This document shows positions 32,719 to 41,628 of a stretch of 64,000 bases of DNA, piece after piece. The stretch lies in assembly GCA_963717075.1 (NCBI GenBank), contig CAVQVI010000027.1:62001-126000 (forward strand), given 5' to 3'. The notes under the pieces were generated by a model, which was not told the origin of the DNA, made no database searches, and saw only the letters and a list, made by a program, of their open reading frames with translations. The stretch's first letter is position 1. Each line of letters starts with the position of its first letter. The position numbers and the translations under genes are program-made. The stretch is from JBGOTP01 sp963717075. Its GTDB lineage: Bacteria; Acidobacteriota; Vicinamibacteria; Vicinamibacterales; CAVVIG01.

Positions 32719-34305
32719 ATGACGATCGCGTCGACGAAAGGAAGCACTGTCGCGGACTGGATGGAGCCGGCCGAAGCGCACACAGGGGAAATCAGAAAGC
32801 TGTCAACGCTCCTCGAAGCGAGCCAGGCGCTATTGACGACGCTCGACTTGAAGGAGGGCTTGCAGCGGGTTCTGGAAATCCTGGGCCGTCATCACGGTGC
32901 GATCCGCAGCACCGTGGTCCTGCTGGACGAGCAAACGGGCGATGTCAAGGTGGAGGCCTCCGCCGGGGCCATCACCGCGGGAACGCGCGTGCGGTATCGC
33001 ATTGGCGAAGGCATCACGGGCGAGGTCGTTCAGACGGGGAAGCCGATCGTCGTGCCGCGCGTGAGCCGCGAGCCGAAGTTTCTGCATCGTGCTGCGGCGC
33101 GGCCCGAGCTGGCCGAACAGGAACTGACCTACATTGCCGCGCCGATTGCCTTGCATGGACGAACCGTGGGTGCGGTCGCTGTCGATCTCCGGTTCAAGGC
33201 GGACCGGGATTACCATCGCACGGCGAAGTTTCTGGGCGTCGTCGGGTCGATGATTGCGCAGGCCGTACGGGTGCATCAGTTGATTGAAGCCGAACGGCAG
33301 GTGCTCGTGGACGAGAACACGCACCTGCGTCAGGAGCTCAAGGAGCGCTACGACTTTTCGAACCTGGTCGGCACGAGCGGTCCCATGCGGCAGGTGTACG
33401 AGCAGGTCGCGCAAGTGGCGCCCACCAATACCACAGTCCTGCTGCGCGGGGAGTCAGGCACGGGAAAGGAGCTCATCGCTCATGCGCTGCACTACAACTC
33501 GGCGCGCGCGAAGCGGCCTTTCATCAAGGTGAGTTGCGCGGCCCTTCCGCAGGATCTGATCGAGTCCGAGCTGTTTGGCTACGAGAAGGGTGCGTTCACC
33601 GGTGCTCAGACCTCCAAGAAGGGGCGGTTCGAGTTGGCGGAGGGCGGCACGCTGTTTCTCGACGAGATCGGGGACCTGAACCTTGCGACTCAGGTCAAGC
33701 TGCTGCGGGTGCTGCAGGAGCGGGAATTCGAGCGTCTGGGCAGCACAGAGAGCATCCGGGCGAACATCCGGCTCATCGCGGCGACCAACAAGGATCTGGA
33801 AAAAGCCATCGCCGCGGCGCAGTTTCGCGAGGATCTCTACTATCGCCTCAACGTGTTCGCCATCTTCGTGCCGGCGCTTCGTGAGCGAAAGCCGGACATT
33901 CTGCTCTTGTGCGAGCACTTCCTCGAGAAGTTCGCCCGCGAGCACGGGAAGAAGATCAAGCGCATCTCGACCCCGGCCATCGATATGCTCGTGAGTTACC
34001 ACTGGCCGGGCAACGTGCGCGAGCTGGCCAATGCCATCGAGCGGGCGGTGGTGCTCTGTGATGCTCAGGTACTCCATGCCCACCACCTCCCGCCCACGCT
34101 GCAGACGGCCGAGGCCTCCGGCACCGGCCAGACTTCAACACTGCGCGACTCATTGGAGACCTTCGAGAAGGATGCGCTGCTCGATGCGCTGAAGAGCACG
34201 CGAGGAAACCGCGCCAAGGCGGCTCGGCTGTTGTCGACGACCGAGAGGATTTTCAACTACCGCGTCAGGAAGTACGGGATCGACTGGAAGCGATTCAAGG
34301 GCTGA
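32719..34305 (+). CDS. Sigma-54-dependent transcriptional activator with GAF domain (NifA-like)
   Basis: A 528-residue regulator. The GAF sensor is about residues 25-190 (LEASQALLTTLDLKEGLQRVLEILGRHHG, YRIGEGITGEVVQTGKPIVVPRVSREPKFL). The AAA+ domain has Walker A GESGTGKELIAHALHY, the sigma-54 contact GAFTGA, Walker B GGTLFLDEIGD, and GNVRELANAIERAVVL. The Fis helix-turn-helix is at the C-terminus (GNRAKAARLLSTTERIFNYRVRKYGID). The ATG at 32719 is favoured because earlier in-frame codons do not match the family. It may control the preceding VWFA genes or the metabolic genes after it; the targets are unknown. Confidence 0.93.
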   Translation: MTIASTKGSTVADWMEPAEAHTGEIRKLSTLLEASQALLTTLDLKEGLQRVLEILGRHHGAIRSTVVLLDEQTGDVKVEASAGAITAGTRVRYRIGEGITGEVVQTGKPIVVPRVSREPKFLHRAAARPELAEQELTYIAAPIALHGRTVGAVAVDLRFKADRDYHRTAKFLGVVGSMIAQAVRVHQLIEAERQVLVDENTHLRQELKERYDFSNLVGTSGPMRQVYEQVAQVAPTNTTVLLRGESGTGKELIAHALHYNSARAKRPFIKVSCAALPQDLIESELFGYEKGAFTGAQTSKKGRFELAEGGTLFLDEIGDLNLATQVKLLRVLQEREFERLGSTESIRANIRLIAATNKDLEKAIAAAQFREDLYYRLNVFAIFVPALRERKPDILLLCEHFLEKFAREHGKKIKRISTPAIDMLVSYHWPGNVRELANAIERAVVLCDAQVLHAHHLPPTLQTAEASGTGQTSTLRDSLETFEKDALLDALKSTRGNRAKAARLLSTTERIFNYRVRKYGIDWKRFKG

Positions 34306-34308
34306 TCC

Positions 34309-35559
34309 CTATGCGTACATTCCCCGGAGGCGGGTCACGCTGGCGACGCGGTTGATCGCCACGACATAAGCGGCGACGCGCATGTCGACGCTGTACTTCA
34401 GCGATGTTTGCAGCACGGCGGTGAACGCCTCGCACATCTTGGCCTCGAGTCGCTCGTTCACCTCTTTCTCCGTCCAGAAATAGCCGTGCCGATCCTGCAC
34501 CCATTCGAAGTAGGAGACCGTTACTCCTCCGCTGTTGGCGAGGATGTCGGGGACGACGAAGATGCCCCGCTCGTGGAGCACCCGGTGAGCATCGGGCGTC
34601 GTTGGGCCATTGGCCCCTTCGATGACCACTTTCGCCCGAACCCCTGGCGCGTTGTCGCTCGTGATCTGATTTTCGAGGGCGGCGGGGATGAGGATGTCCA
34701 CCTCGAGCCCGAACAGTTGTTGGTTGCTGACAGGTTCTCCGCCCGTGAACCCCGTGATGGTCTTGTGCATCGCGGCGTAGTCGCCGAGCGCCGCGATATC
34801 GAGTCCCTTGGCATTGTAGACGCCGCCTCGATGATCGGTGATCGCGACAATCCTGGCGCCGAGCGCTGCGAGGAGCTGCGCGGAGACGGATCCAACGTTG
34901 CCGAAACCCTGGACGGCAACGCTCGCGCCCTTGATATCGAAGCCCAGATGTTTCGCCGACTCCCTGGCCACAATCGAGACACCGCGCCCGGTCGCTTCGC
35001 GTCGCCCGAGTGAGCCGCCGAGTTCAAGCGGCTTGCCCGTGACGACCGCCGTGGAGGTGTGGCCCACGTGCATGCTGTAGGTATCCATCACCCATGCCAT
35101 GATCTGATCGTTCGTGTTGACGTCGGGTGCAGGGACATCCTTCTCGGGGCCGATGGCATCGATGATCTCGGCCACGTAGCGCCGCGTCAATGCTTCGAGC
35201 TCCCGCCTGGACATCCGGGTCGGATCGCAGATGATCCCGCCCTTGCCGCCGCCGAACGGAATGTGAGCGACTGCGCATTTCCAGGTCATCCAGGCGGCGA
35301 GCGCCGTCACCTCGTCGAGCGTGACACCCGGGTGGTAGCGAATACCGCCTTTGGCCGGTCCGAGCGTAATGCTGTATTGGACGCGGTAGCCGGTGAAGAC
35401 TTCTATCTCGCCGCTGTCCATTTGCACGGGACACGAGACGGCAATTTGCCGCTTGGGATGCGTGAGGATCTTCCAGATGCCGGGCTCGAGGTTGAGGAGA
35501 CGCGCCGCGCCGTCAAACTCCTCCAGCATTGCGCCAAAGACCGAACTGTGCATTGTCAT
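34309..35559 (-). CDS. gdhA: Glutamate dehydrogenase
   Basis: A 416-residue enzyme. It has VQYSITLGPAKGGIRYHPGVTLDEVTALAAWMTWKCAVAHIPFGGGKGG with the catalytic Lys, APDVNTNDQIMAWVMDTYS, the Rossmann GFGNVGS, and VIEGANGPTTPDAHRVL. It interconverts glutamate and 2-oxoglutarate with NAD or NADP. The ATG at 35559 is preferred over the GTG at 35577 because a TACAAT box lies with its first T 13 nt upstream of it. It is convergent with the sigma-54 activator (3-nt gap) and divergent from the mutase. Confidence 0.96.
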   Translation of the reverse strand: MTMHSSVFGAMLEEFDGAARLLNLEPGIWKILTHPKRQIAVSCPVQMDSGEIEVFTGYRVQYSITLGPAKGGIRYHPGVTLDEVTALAAWMTWKCAVAHIPFGGGKGGIICDPTRMSRRELEALTRRYVAEIIDAIGPEKDVPAPDVNTNDQIMAWVMDTYSMHVGHTSTAVVTGKPLELGGSLGRREATGRGVSIVARESAKHLGFDIKGASVAVQGFGNVGSVSAQLLAALGARIVAITDHRGGVYNAKGLDIAALGDYAAMHKTITGFTGGEPVSNQQLFGLEVDILIPAALENQITSDNAPGVRAKVVIEGANGPTTPDAHRVLHERGIFVVPDILANSGGVTVSYFEWVQDRHGYFWTEKEVNERLEAKMCEAFTAVLQTSLKYSVDMRVAAYVVAINRVASVTRLRGMYA

Positions 35560-35566
35560 GGGTGCG

Positions 35567-35572
35567 ATTGTA
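35567..35572 (-). promoter_or_regulatory. TANNNT -10 box of gdhA
   Basis: TACAAT on the minus strand, its first T 13 nt before the ATG at 35559. It would lie inside the gene if the upstream GTG were used. Confidence 0.55.
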
Positions 35573-35672
35573 CCCACCGGGCACGTCCGACATACACGTC
35601 AGACCTTCACACGCACCGTGCACGCCCGGCCCCAACGGTCGGGCCGACGCACCAGGGCGTCCGGACGGCACG

Positions 35673-35678
35673 TATAAT
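35673..35678 (+). promoter_or_regulatory. -10 box TATAAT of the mutase operon
   Basis: A perfect TATAAT, its first T 15 nt before the ATG at 35688. The predicted leader is 2-3 nt. Confidence 0.5.
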
Positions 35679-35687
35679 TGATCTCGG

Positions 35688-37343
35688 ATGAAACACCTCA
35701 CGGAGACGGCGAGGCAGCGCTGGGAGCGCGAGACGCTCGCGCCAGCCCTCGCTCAGGCTCCCGAGCGGATGGGTGTGTTCACAACGCTATCGGGTCATCC
35801 AGTCGATCGGCTGTATACGGCTGACGATCCAGGCGCTGTGCGCGAAGGAAGGGAGGCGGGGGAATTCCCGTATACCCGCGGCATTCACCGAGCGGGATAT
35901 CGCGGCAGATTGTGGACCATGCGTCAGTTCGCCGGCTTTGGAACTCCGGAGGACACCAATCGACGCACCAAGGCGCTCCTTGCCGCGGGCGGGACCGGCC
36001 TCAGCGTGGCCTTCGATCTTCCCACGCTGATGGGGCGCGATCCAGACCACGAGCTCTCTCTGGGTGAAGTTGGGAAATGCGGCGTCAACGTCGCGTCCCT
36101 GGCGGACATGGAGACGCTGTTCGATGGCATTCCGCTCGACACTGTCACGACCTCGATGACGATCAATTCGCCCGCCGCGATGATTTTCGCGATGTATCTC
36201 GTCGTGGCCGAGCGGCAGGGCGTCGACTGGGCCCGGCTGTCGGGCACGATTCAGAACGACATTCTCAAGGAATTCATCGCTCAGAAGGAGTACATCTACC
36301 CGCCGCGTCCGTCCATGCGGCTCATCACCGACATCTTCGCGTTCTGCGCGAAAGAGGTCCCCCGGTGGAACACCATCTCGGTGAGCGGCTATCACATCCG
36401 CGAAGCCGGCGCCACAGCTCTGCAGGAACTGGCCTTCACATTGCGAGATGGAATCGAGTACGTGCAGTGGAGTATCGACGCCGGGCTCGACGTCGACGTC
36501 TTCGCGCCGCGAATGTCATTCTTCTTCAACGCGCACAGCGACTTCTTCGAAGAAATCGCGAAATACCGCGCCGCCCGTACGATCTGGGCGGACGCCATGC
36601 GCCATCGCTTCGGCGCGCGGGATGAACGCTCGTGGAAACTTCGCTTCCATAGCCAGACCGCCGGTGTCTCCCTGACCGCCCAGCAGCCGTACAACAATGT
36701 CGTTCGCACGGCCCTGCAGGCGCTGTCTGCGGTGCTCGGCGGCACGAACTCTCTCCATACGAATTCACTCGACGAAGCCCTCGCGCTGCCGACGACCGAA
36801 GCTGCGACGCTGGCGCTCCGGACGCAGCAGGTCATCGCCCACGAGAGCGGAGTCGTCCGTGAGGTGGATCCGTTCGGCGGCTCCTACTTCCTCGAGGCGC
36901 TGACCACGGACATGTGCGAGGAGGCGGCCGAGTACATCGATCGCATTGACCGACTCGGCGGCATGGTCACAGCCATCGAGCAGGGGTTTCCGCAGCGAGA
37001 AATCGCCGAGAGTGCTTACCGCTTTCAACGATCCATCGACCGCAGAGAAAAGGTCATCGTGGGGGTCAACGACTTCATCCAGGAAGACGAACCGCCGATT
37101 GAGACCTTGTATGTCGACGAGGCGGCCGAGGCCAGTCAGTTGAGAGGGCTCGAGGCACTGAGAGCGCGGCGCGATCGCGATGGCGTGGCGCGCGCGCTCG
37201 ACGGCCTGCGAGCGGCCGCACGCAACAGCAAGAACCTGATGCCGCCGATTCTCGATGCCGTTCGCGCATACGCCACCCTCGGCGAGATGTGCGATGCGCT
37301 TCGTGACGTCTGGGGTGAATACGAAGAGACGCCGGTTATCTGA
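35688..37343 (+). CDS. B12-dependent acyl-CoA mutase large subunit, isobutyryl-CoA mutase type
   Basis: A 551-residue TIM-barrel subunit without the B12 domain. RGIHRAGYRGRLWTMRQFAGFGTPEDTN and LSGTIQNDILKEFIAQKEYIYPP cover the substrate pocket. In methylmalonyl-CoA mutase these positions are Tyr (RQYAGF) and Arg (MVRNTYI), the Arg holding the free carboxylate. Here they are Phe and Gln, as in isobutyryl-CoA mutase IcmA. Automated annotation would probably call it methylmalonyl-CoA mutase. The position where 2-hydroxyisobutyryl-CoA mutase has Asp is Ala here. The small subunit gene follows 63 nt downstream. Confidence 0.9.
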   Translation: MKHLTETARQRWERETLAPALAQAPERMGVFTTLSGHPVDRLYTADDPGAVREGREAGEFPYTRGIHRAGYRGRLWTMRQFAGFGTPEDTNRRTKALLAAGGTGLSVAFDLPTLMGRDPDHELSLGEVGKCGVNVASLADMETLFDGIPLDTVTTSMTINSPAAMIFAMYLVVAERQGVDWARLSGTIQNDILKEFIAQKEYIYPPRPSMRLITDIFAFCAKEVPRWNTISVSGYHIREAGATALQELAFTLRDGIEYVQWSIDAGLDVDVFAPRMSFFFNAHSDFFEEIAKYRAARTIWADAMRHRFGARDERSWKLRFHSQTAGVSLTAQQPYNNVVRTALQALSAVLGGTNSLHTNSLDEALALPTTEAATLALRTQQVIAHESGVVREVDPFGGSYFLEALTTDMCEEAAEYIDRIDRLGGMVTAIEQGFPQREIAESAYRFQRSIDRREKVIVGVNDFIQEDEPPIETLYVDEAAEASQLRGLEALRARRDRDGVARALDGLRAAARNSKNLMPPILDAVRAYATLGEMCDALRDVWGEYEETPVI

Positions 37344-37406
37344 TGGGCAAATGGCTGGATTGTAGAAGGGCGGAATTGTAGGATTGCAGATGGCAGGAGT
37401 GCACGA

Positions 37407-37823
37407 TTGAGGAAACTCAGAGTGGTGATCGCCAAGCCGGGTCTCGACGGGCACGATCGAGGGGCCAAGGTGATCGCGCGCGCGCTGCGCGACGCCGGGA
37501 TGGAGGTCATCTATACTGGCCTTCGGCAAACCCCCGAGATGATTGTCACCACGACCCTGCAGGAGGATGCGGACGTCATCGGCCTCTCGATTCTGTCTGG
37601 TGCTCACAATTACATCGTCCCGAAGTTGATGGAACTGCTGGCGGCCAAGGGGCTGACGGATGTGCTGGTGGTCATCGGCGGCATCATTCCAGATGTCGAT
37701 ATCCCGAAAATGAAGGCGCTTGGTGTCAACGGGATCTTCCTCCCGGGCACCCCCCTGCAGGACATCGTCGATTTCATCAAGACCCACGTGCGAGCGGTCG
37801 AAACGCTGAACGCTGAAAGCTGA
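37407..37823 (+). CDS. Cobalamin-binding small subunit of the acyl-CoA mutase
   Basis: A 138-residue B12 domain. LRVVIAKPGLDGHDRGAKVIARALRDAGMEVIYTGLRQTPE carries DGHDRG, whose His is the lower cobalt ligand, and VVIGGIIPDVDIPKMKALGVNGIFLPGT is the usual end. It pairs with the large subunit upstream. The start is TTG with AGGAG at 37395-37399. Together they form a two-component mutase in which the B12 domain is separate, as in Icm and archaeal mutases. Confidence 0.94.
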   Translation: MRKLRVVIAKPGLDGHDRGAKVIARALRDAGMEVIYTGLRQTPEMIVTTTLQEDADVIGLSILSGAHNYIVPKLMELLAAKGLTDVLVVIGGIIPDVDIPKMKALGVNGIFLPGTPLQDIVDFIKTHVRAVETLNAES

Positions 37824-37881
37824 GATCCGAAAGCCGAGAGATGAACTACAGCCCCACGAGCTGACATCCGATAGAACCAAG

Positions 37882-38913
37882 GTGCCGCCTACCCTCTTGC
37901 TCGCCGACGACAGCGTCACAATTCAGCGCGTGATCGAGTTGACGTTTGCCGATGAGGACGTGCGTGTCGTCGCCGTGAGCGACGGGAGCGAGGCGATTAC
38001 GATGCTCGATCGGACGCCGCCCGACATCGTCCTGGCCGATGTGGGTATGCCTGGGCAGAATGGGTACGAGGTGGCGAGGCATATCAAGACGTCGCCCCGT
38101 CTGGCGCATATTCCGATCCTGTTGCTGACGGGCGCCTTTGAGCCGATCGATCAAGTCAGAGCCGCGGAAGTTGGCTGCGACGGTGTGCTTGCGAAGCCGT
38201 TCGAACCGCAGCTCGTGATCGCGCGCGTGCGGGAACTGCTCGCCCGATCCAACGTCGTCGCTCCGGAACGAGTCGAGGCCTCGATCCAACCAGCCTCGCT
38301 ATCCATGCCCTCGGTGGCCGCGCCCGCGACCAGACCAGGTGACGCCGCACCTGAAGATGTCTCCAGCGCCGCGCCGGTCTTCGCTCCGAACACCACGGCG
38401 GCTACAGTGGCGCGCCCAGCAGACGGTCGGTCCAAGGCTGCGGCACCTGCGGAGTTGGGCAACTACCTGGACCGCCTTGACACGGCACTTTCGCACTTCC
38501 GCGCCCCTGAACCGCTGGTGCTCAAGCCTTCCGAGGCCCCGCCGCGCGCCGTCCCCGAGCGGCCGGGACACGCGCCAGCCGAGGCAACGCACCCGATACC
38601 GAACGGCCCGGTGCTCTCGTCGCTCGCTGATGCATTCACCGCTCTTCTGGCTGCAGAGCAGTCCGCTCCGGCTCCAGCCGCGCCCCCCGCCTGGCCCGCC
38701 GCCGCGCTGGCCGCAGGACCGCCAGCGTCCACTTCGCCAGTCGTACCCGAGGACATTGTCGAGCAGGTGGCCCAGCGCGTTCTGGAGCAGCTGTCGGACC
38801 GTGTTGTTCGAGAAACCGTCACAGACGTCGTGTCGAGCGTTGCTGAACGCCTGGTGCGCGAAGAAATAGAGCGCATCAAGCGGTCCATTTCCGGCGGCGT
38901 GGGCGGTAAGTAA
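37882..38913 (+). CDS. Response-regulator receiver protein with Ala/Pro linker and C-terminal helix
   Basis: A 343-residue protein. The receiver domain is residues 1-120, with acidic pair DDS, phospho-acceptor Asp in VLADVGMPG, Thr in LLLTG and Lys in LAKPF. A long Ala/Pro-rich linker runs to about 290. A conserved amphipathic end follows: EDIVEQVAQRVLEQLSDRVVRETVTDVVSSVAERLVREEIERIK. There is no DNA-binding output, so it may act by protein contact, like FrzS-type regulators. GTG start. No histidine kinase is nearby. Confidence 0.85.
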   Translation: MPPTLLLADDSVTIQRVIELTFADEDVRVVAVSDGSEAITMLDRTPPDIVLADVGMPGQNGYEVARHIKTSPRLAHIPILLLTGAFEPIDQVRAAEVGCDGVLAKPFEPQLVIARVRELLARSNVVAPERVEASIQPASLSMPSVAAPATRPGDAAPEDVSSAAPVFAPNTTAATVARPADGRSKAAAPAELGNYLDRLDTALSHFRAPEPLVLKPSEAPPRAVPERPGHAPAEATHPIPNGPVLSSLADAFTALLAAEQSAPAPAAPPAWPAAALAAGPPASTSPVVPEDIVEQVAQRVLEQLSDRVVRETVTDVVSSVAERLVREEIERIKRSISGGVGGK

Positions 38914-38978
38914 CAGCGTGATGTGCTAGGCGTCCCCGGCGCCGGCCGCTTCGCCTCGGCCCATCGTCCCTTCTGTAT

Positions 38979-38984
38979 TACGAT
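38979..38984 (+). promoter_or_regulatory. TANNNT -10 box of valS
   Basis: TACGAT, its first T 12 nt before the ATG at 38991, with no Shine-Dalgarno sequence. Confidence 0.45.
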
Positions 38985-38990
38985 CATCTG

Positions 38991-41621
38991 ATGTCCGATT
39001 CGCCGACGCGCCCCCTGACCGCGCTGGATCCCGCGCGCCTCCGTCTTCCGGACAAGCCGGCGCTCGAAGGTCTGGAAGCTTCCTGGATTGCCCGCTGGGA
39101 AGAAGGCGGCGTCTATCGGTTCGACCGGGCGCGTCCCCGCGCCGACGTGTTTTCCATCGACACGCCGCCACCGACGGTGAGCGGATCCCTGCACATCGGG
39201 CATGTCTTTTCGTACACGCACACCGATGTCATCGCGCGCTTTCATCGCATGCGGGGTAAAGCGGTGTTTTATCCCATGGGATGGGACGACAACGGGCTGC
39301 CAACCGAGCGGAGGGTGCAGAACTACTACGGCGTGCGCTGCGATCCATCCCTGCCCTACGATCCGGCATTTGCACCTCCCGCCACGCCCGGCAAGCAGGC
39401 GGTCTCCATTTCGCGGCCGAACTTCATCGAACTCTGCAATCGCCTGACGGGCGAGGACGAGCGCGTGTTCGAGCATCTTTGGAAGTCGCTTGGCCTGTCC
39501 GTGGATTGGTCGATGACCTATGCGACCATCGGCAAGCGCGCCCAGCGTGTCTCACAGCTCGCGTTCTTACGCCTGCTCGCGAGAGGTGCCGCGTATCAGG
39601 TCGAAGCACCGACGCTGTGGGATGTCGACTTCCGGACGGCGGTCGCGCAGGCGGAGCTCGAGGATCGCGAGATACCCGGCGCGTATCATCGCATCCGGTT
39701 CCCACGCGCGAACGGTCAGCGCCCAGTCGATGTCTCAGAGTTCGTGGAGGTCGATACAACCCGTCCCGAGTTGATCCCGGCCTGCGTGGCGCTCGTCGCC
39801 CACCCGGACGATGCGCGGTATCAGCCGCTGTTCGGCCAGTACGTGACCACGCCGCTCTTTGGCGTGAGAGTGCCGGTGCGTCCGCATGCGCTTGCTGACC
39901 CGGGAAAGGGCAGCGGCATCGCCATGATCTGTACCTTCGGAGACCTCGCCGACGTCACGTGGTGGCGAGAGCTGAACCTCCCGGTGCGCGCAGTGATCCA
40001 GACCGACGGAACTCTGGGTCCCGTGCAATGGGGAGCGCCGGGATGGGCGTCGATCGATGCCAGCCGAGCCCAGCGCCACTACGACCAGCTGACGCGGCTC
40101 TCGGCGGCGAAGGCGCGGGCGAAGATCGTCGACCAGCTGCGCGAGTCGGGCGATCTCGTCGGTGAGCCGCGGCCGATCACGCACGCGGTCAAGTTCTTCG
40201 AAAAAGGCGACCGGCCGCTGGAGATCATTACGAGCCGACAGTGGTTCATCAAGACGATCGAGTTCCGCGAAGGGCTCCTCGAGCGCGGGCGCGCACTCCG
40301 GTGGCATCCCCCGTACATGTTCGGACGGTACGAGAACTGGACGAACGGGTTGAATGGCGACTGGTGCGTGAGCCGGCAGCGGTTCTTCGGTGTGCCGTTT
40401 CCTCTCTGGTATCCGATTGGCGCGGACGGACGCGTCCAGTATGAGCGGCCCATGGCCGCGCGCGAGTCTCAACTGCCGGTCGATCCGTCGACCGACGCGC
40501 CCGAGGGGTACCACGCCGACCAACGTGGACAGCCGGGCGGATTCACCGGGGACCCGGACGTCATGGATACGTGGGCGACTTCGTCCCTGACACCGCAGAT
40601 TGTCTGCGGTTGGCCGGACGACCCGGATCTGGTTGCGCGAACGTTTCCGATGGATCTGCGGCCGCAGGGGCACGACATCATCAGGACCTGGCTGTTCGAT
40701 TCCGTGCTGCGCGCGCATCTCGAGCACGATTCGCTGCCATGGACCAATGCCGCGATCTCTGGGTTCATTTTCGATTCCGATCGCAAGAAGATGTCGAAAT
40801 CGAAGGGCAACGTCGTGACGCCGATGGGGATGCTCGAGGAGCATGGGTCCGACGGCGTGCGCTACTGGGCGGCAAGCGTCCGTTCGGGAGCGGATACAGT
40901 CTTCGACGCGAATCAGATGCGCGTCGGCCGGCGGCTGGCGATCAAGCTGCTGAACGCGTCGCGATTCGTGCTCGCCGCCGCCGAACCTCAGGGTCGCGTC
41001 GTCGCAGCGGTCGACCGCGCGCTGCTCCGGAACCTCGCGGCGCTCGTGAAGGAAGCGACCGGGGCGTTTGAGGAGTACGATTACGCGCGTGTGCTGCAGC
41101 GGACTGAGACGTTCTTCTGGCGGTTCTGCGACGATTACCTGGAACTCGTCAAGGGGCGCCGGTACGGAGACCAGGGCGCCGAAGGAGCGGCGTCGGCGAA
41201 TGCCGCGCTCGTCGCCGCTCTCTCGGTCCAGCTCAGGCTGTTCGCGCCGTTCCTGCCGTTCGTGACCGAGGAAGTGTGGTCGTGGTGGCAGGCGGGATCC
41301 ATTCATCGAGCACAGTGGCCGACCGCCGACGAACTCGACACGCTGCTCCCGCACGACTCAGACTCCGCGCGTCAGTCGGAGCAGGCGACATACGAGTGGG
41401 CCACCGATGTGCTCTACGAGGTACGGAAGCAGCGCTCAGAAGCCAAGCAGCCGCTGCGGGTCCCGATCACCAGCGTGAGCATCAGGGCTGGCACGGACAG
41501 TATCGACCTGATGCCGCTCGTCGAGTCGGATCTGCGGGCTGCGCTCCGCGTCCTGGCATTTGACACCACCGTCGGTGAACCTCGCGAAATCCGGGTGGTT
41601 GGATACGAGGTTGTCGGTTGA
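38991..41621 (+). CDS. valS: Valyl-tRNA synthetase
   Basis: An 876-residue class I synthetase. HIGH motif in PPPTVSGSLHIGHVFSYTHTDVIARF near residue 60-85, KMSKS as KKMSKSKGNVV near 600, and the editing domain between them. FYPMGWDDNGLPTERRVQNYYGVRCDP identifies the ValS branch. It resembles the short archaeal-type ValS without the C-terminal coiled-coil arm. It charges tRNA-Val. The downstream nadC starts 7 nt after the stop. Confidence 0.95.
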   Translation: MSDSPTRPLTALDPARLRLPDKPALEGLEASWIARWEEGGVYRFDRARPRADVFSIDTPPPTVSGSLHIGHVFSYTHTDVIARFHRMRGKAVFYPMGWDDNGLPTERRVQNYYGVRCDPSLPYDPAFAPPATPGKQAVSISRPNFIELCNRLTGEDERVFEHLWKSLGLSVDWSMTYATIGKRAQRVSQLAFLRLLARGAAYQVEAPTLWDVDFRTAVAQAELEDREIPGAYHRIRFPRANGQRPVDVSEFVEVDTTRPELIPACVALVAHPDDARYQPLFGQYVTTPLFGVRVPVRPHALADPGKGSGIAMICTFGDLADVTWWRELNLPVRAVIQTDGTLGPVQWGAPGWASIDASRAQRHYDQLTRLSAAKARAKIVDQLRESGDLVGEPRPITHAVKFFEKGDRPLEIITSRQWFIKTIEFREGLLERGRALRWHPPYMFGRYENWTNGLNGDWCVSRQRFFGVPFPLWYPIGADGRVQYERPMAARESQLPVDPSTDAPEGYHADQRGQPGGFTGDPDVMDTWATSSLTPQIVCGWPDDPDLVARTFPMDLRPQGHDIIRTWLFDSVLRAHLEHDSLPWTNAAISGFIFDSDRKKMSKSKGNVVTPMGMLEEHGSDGVRYWAASVRSGADTVFDANQMRVGRRLAIKLLNASRFVLAAAEPQGRVVAAVDRALLRNLAALVKEATGAFEEYDYARVLQRTETFFWRFCDDYLELVKGRRYGDQGAEGAASANAALVAALSVQLRLFAPFLPFVTEEVWSWWQAGSIHRAQWPTADELDTLLPHDSDSARQSEQATYEWATDVLYEVRKQRSEAKQPLRVPITSVSIRAGTDSIDLMPLVESDLRAALRVLAFDTTVGEPREIRVVGYEVVG

Positions 41622-41628
41622 CCACGCC

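Noticed and set aside
32600..32719. Sigma-54 promoter (TGG...GC) before the activator gene
   Set aside because: The nearest candidate, TGGAATTGCACC, does not keep the GG and GC at the required distance.
39735..41354. A 539-codon open frame on the minus strand
   Set aside because: Antisense to valS, which matches its family over its full length.
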